64,000 bases of DNA, taken from Halieaceae bacterium. GTDB taxonomy: Bacteria; Pseudomonadota; Gammaproteobacteria; Pseudomonadales; Halieaceae. Positions 62,701 through 64,000 of the stretch are shown piece by piece. The notes beneath the pieces were generated by a model. The model saw only the letters and a list, made by a program, of their open reading frames with translations. It ran no database searches and was not told where the DNA came from. The stretch's first letter is position 1, and the number at the start of each line of letters is the position of its first letter. Location of the stretch: contig CACOYM010000002.1 in the NCBI GenBank assembly GCA_902631395.1, positions 62,001 through 126,000 on the forward strand. Reading direction: 5' to 3'. Position numbers and translations under genes: made by a program.

Positions 62701-63200
62701 TCTACGGCTTGGCGAAAATCCACTTCTGACTCTTCAGATATCTTGTCTACCTGCATCGACAAATCATTGAAGCGCACGGCGATCAATTCACCTGAGTTGA
62801 TGAAGTCACCGCGCAATGCATTGGAGCGAGGGTCCGTACTCAGCTGCTCAGCCGCGTTGAAAAAGTCATCCATTGCATTAGCAAGACTAGCGCTCTCCGT
62901 TGCAATCAAGTCCACAATGCGGTTAGCAAACTCAATGACGGGCTCAGTGACTTTTAGATCACTGGTCGCATCACGCAGAGAACGCTCGATGAACTCGTCG
63001 TAAGCACGTGAGACAGACTCTGCCTGAGCACCGGTACCGAAGCTAAAAACTCCTTCTTGAACGGGGAAGCTCTCGCTGACCGACAAAGCGCGCCGGGTGT
63101 ACCCCGGGGTATTGGTGTTGGCGATATTGTTACTGGTTGTCGAGAGCGCCTGCCGATAAGCATTTACCGCCCCGCTACCAATTGCGAGGATATCAACCAT
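59778..63200 (-). CDS. flgK: Flagellar hook-associated protein FlgK (HAP1), unusually large
   Basis: N-terminus ILAIGSGAVNAYRQALSTTSNNIANTNTPGY and C-terminus DEEAADLIRFQQAYQAAAQVIQISQRMFDTLIQ are diagnostic. At 1140 residues it is about twice the common length (550-650). The added part holds one classical Flagellin_IN motif (about 708-780, SLTINGVSIGHSANAKL) and a second segment (about 803-903) that resembles one in FliD. Two related beta-domains (about 365-425 and 975-1035) suggest internal duplication. FlgK is the first hook-filament junction protein. It lies 16 bases after flgJ. Confidence 0.93.
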   Translation of the reverse strand: MVDILAIGSGAVNAYRQALSTTSNNIANTNTPGYTRRALSVSESFPVQEGVFSFGTGAQAESVSRAYDEFIERSLRDATSDLKVTEPVIEFANRIVDLIATESASLANAMDDFFNAAEQLSTDPRSNALRGDFINSGELIAVRFNDLSMQVDKISEESEVDFRQAVDDLNALSLQLLRVNEQLNRKDSVDKQPPSLLDQRDNLLREMSGFAKLGVTELQNGQVIVNFGGSGRGFEIVTPTESRPVGVMSSEKSAGADLRMVLDPFGVARPLPTSPSGLIGGALTLSAEVLRPVRVGLDHLAQTFSSESNKIHRSGLDAEGQFGGDLFRTSSSFVASTDTARGAVSASAKVIDPAIASTEALELIYKESVGAWDVLDLQTRERLGQVAAGENQLFQGISFSLEGAPENGDVVIFAPEARPSRTFELLIKDVDRVAVSASMRTMPDASNATSTEASLLAISIEDQPRGFEFGHELTNEGETTTRRDVVVSADALRPAVQVAKGTTGAQMLFDIPAGGDQQIQILTREGVHVAGTAAITVAEANSLMSLDTGFGDGGYSSTYLNQSGSNAYLDAEIKFGAVGRAEDVSRLAIDPDTGVMTEITTTDPAQFSSKSVSPTSNNSGISATLVAAGAINFSHTYYDPIDVSADADGYVSASIALGALDLADGETVSAKFMADYFNGQFDTLGNSNVVATAQTRLLSGDIDATKSLTINGVSIGHSANAKLNEMIQAINVVSGQTGVRAEWNTDAGLALTNTAGNEGENIIIGGDPVTALGIVPGAYSGTYTIGAAGEEVVSNLFTSEAEVLNGGTGFALTLTRADGSATTVNIANGDDTPEGIVSAINDGLTGITGINATLVADGAGHRIALHDQTGVGNGFTVSSDIAAYNVDANGDADMDLGFNDLNNRKSGLNKPTEISLTLSSTGAPADLGRLGFATEVIFDGPVADDLAIFMTGSGSVTTTLRAEPFKEKGSNGYPADTFVINFSTDSVYTITDIATDTVVATRTYAAGDDIDFQGIRVQFNDIPKQGDRFTVEANTDGVGNNENMLRLIELGKEPIISGQTFSAAYRDLVAGTGSRAHLAELSRDAMEVVRDQAQASREAAVGVNLDEEAADLIRFQQAYQAAAQVIQISQRMFDTLIQAG

Positions 63201-63216
63201 CTATCGATGCCTCGCT

Positions 63217-63582
63217 TTAGCGCACAGAGGCAAGTGATTGATATTCACTCACCCCCATGCCTTTCCGTGCCGCAGCCAAGCCACCTGGATTTTCAAGCTG
63301 TCTCACCAGCCAATCGGTCATGCCGATTCCTTGAGACTGCGCCAAAGAAGTTGAAAGTTCGCCGTCAAACATTTCCTCGTAGCTGTCGCCCGCACTGGAA
63401 TTCCAAAGGCCACTCTTGAGCCCTTCACTAGCATTGCGCATAGACTTCAGCATCATTTGAATGAAAAACGCCTCAAACTGCTGGCCAACTTCACGGGCGG
63501 CAGACATTTGGTCCTTCTCAGCCTTCGCGCGCAGCTTGGCAAGCCCCTGAAAGTCGTTATGGTTTGAGACGACGAAATCCAT
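63217..63582 (-). CDS. flgJ: FlgJ-like rod-binding protein without muramidase domain
   Basis: The 121 residues cover only the FlgJ N-terminal rod-capping domain (AREVGQQFEAFFIQMMLKSMRNASEGLKS, then DGELSTSLAQSQGIGMTDWLVRQL). The C-terminal glucosaminidase domain of enteric FlgJ (about 310 residues) is missing, so a separate lytic enzyme must open the wall; the MltF-like protein elsewhere in the window is one candidate. The start overlaps the flgI stop by one base. Confidence 0.93.
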   Translation of the reverse strand: MDFVVSNHNDFQGLAKLRAKAEKDQMSAAREVGQQFEAFFIQMMLKSMRNASEGLKSGLWNSSAGDSYEEMFDGELSTSLAQSQGIGMTDWLVRQLENPGGLAAARKGMGVSEYQSLASVR

Positions 63583-64000
63583 CAGATCACCACCAGTTCT
63601 GCTTTCAAGCTTCCTGCACTCTTGAGTGCTTCAAGAACGGCGATAAGAGATGTCGTGGACGCTCCACTTTGCTGGATAGCATCTACGATGTCGCGCAGAT
63701 CCACCGTTTCTTCGATCATGCTCGTCTGGTTGGACTCATTGACCTCCACTGTTGAGTTGGCGACGTCTCGCGTCTCTACACCTTCGCCCCCTGTGAAAGG
63801 TGCCGGTTGTGACACTTCGTTCAAAGTAGACACACTGACGCTAACCGTGCCGTGTGAAACTGCCGCCGCTGAAATTTTGACCTGCTGGTTGATGACCACG
63901 GTCCCAGTTCTTGAATTGATTACAACCTTCGCCGCGGGTATTCCGGGTTGAACCTCTAGGTTCTCAATCATGCCCACGAAACTGACGCGCTCAGAGAGAC
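63582..64000 (-). CDS. flgI: Flagellar P-ring protein FlgI, C-terminal part (gene runs off the window)
   Basis: The frame is open past base 64000. The visible part has the FlgI end: IENLEVQPGIPAAKVVINSRTGTVV, VKISAAAVSHGTVSV, and a final IVDAIQQSGASTTSLIAVLEALKSAGSLKAELVVI-type helix. FlgI forms the P ring in the periplasm around the flagellar rod. The stop overlaps flgJ, confirming the operon order flgI-flgJ-flgK-flgL-fliD. Confidence 0.94.
   Translation of the reverse strand, partial: LSERVSFVGMIENLEVQPGIPAAKVVINSRTGTVVINQQVKISAAAVSHGTVSVSVSTLNEVSQPAPFTGGEGVETRDVANSTVEVNESNQTSMIEETVDLRDIVDAIQQSGASTTSLIAVLEALKSAGSLKAELVVI

Noticed and set aside
1-64000. CRISPR arrays, tRNA or rRNA genes, transposases or phage genes
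   Set aside because: None were recognised on reading both strands; short RNAs without strong features could be missed.

Overview
The window looks like a chromosomal segment of a free-living, flagellated, probably marine gammaproteobacterium. The grounds are a PomA/PomB-type stator, polar-type multi-flagellin arrangement, TonB-dependent receptor, UbiX, glutathione reductase, TauE/SafE permease and the DUF2878/chalcone-isomerase-like pair. A Halieaceae/OM60-like lineage is my guess from gene content and cannot be proven without a search. No rRNA, tRNA, CRISPR array, transposase or prophage gene was recognised.

Region 1 (1-21 kb) is mostly metabolic and envelope genes: the C-terminal part of a TonB-dependent receptor, a glutathione S-transferase-like protein divergent from a LuxR-type regulator, a periplasmic chalcone-isomerase-like protein with a DUF2878 membrane protein, a class III aminotransferase, an MBL hydrolase coupled to an HSL-type esterase, an iron alcohol dehydrogenase, a quinone oxidoreductase, an MltF-like lytic transglycosylase, a short RNase J-like protein, a frameshifted DUF481 gene, glutathione reductase, a TauE permease, a DUF4136 lipoprotein, and a D-2-hydroxyacid dehydrogenase/MFS/UbiX cluster.

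Region 2 (21-33 kb) opens with fliS behind a near-perfect sigma-28 (FliA) promoter. A nine-gene minus-strand run follows. It begins at a FliA-type promoter with motA/pomA and two tandem motB/pomB paralogues. It then continues, mostly with overlapping start and stop codons, into a small exported protein, a large lipoprotein, an acidic coiled-coil protein, a tiny lipoprotein, a CLC channel lacking the usual gating glutamate, and a Sel1-repeat protein. A DUF1566-type lipoprotein gene diverges from motA behind its own FliA promoter.

Region 3 (33-57 kb) is a flagellin and glycan island: a Maf/DUF115 motility-associated glycosyltransferase, five flagellin genes (three plus, two minus) around flaG, an asparagine-synthase-like amidotransferase, two or three glycosyltransferases, several SAM methyltransferases, WbqC and CmcI family proteins, and a nucleotide-sugar set (glucose-1-phosphate cytidylyltransferase, SDR epimerase, RmlC-like epimerase, C-methyltransferase, DegT aminotransferase). 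The set suggests a C-methylated amino-deoxysugar, plausibly used on flagellin or O-antigen. FliA promoters (TAAA-N11-CCGATA type) precede flagellins 1, 4 and 5. Flagellin 2 instead has a sigma-54 (-24/-12) promoter.

Region 4 (57-64 kb) is the distal part of a flagellar operon on the minus strand: flgI (partial), flgJ (rod-binding domain only), a very large flgK, flgL and fliD. FlgK carries an insert whose Flagellin_IN-like segment resembles one in the neighbouring FliD.

All family assignments come from reading motifs in the supplied translations. No database search was possible.
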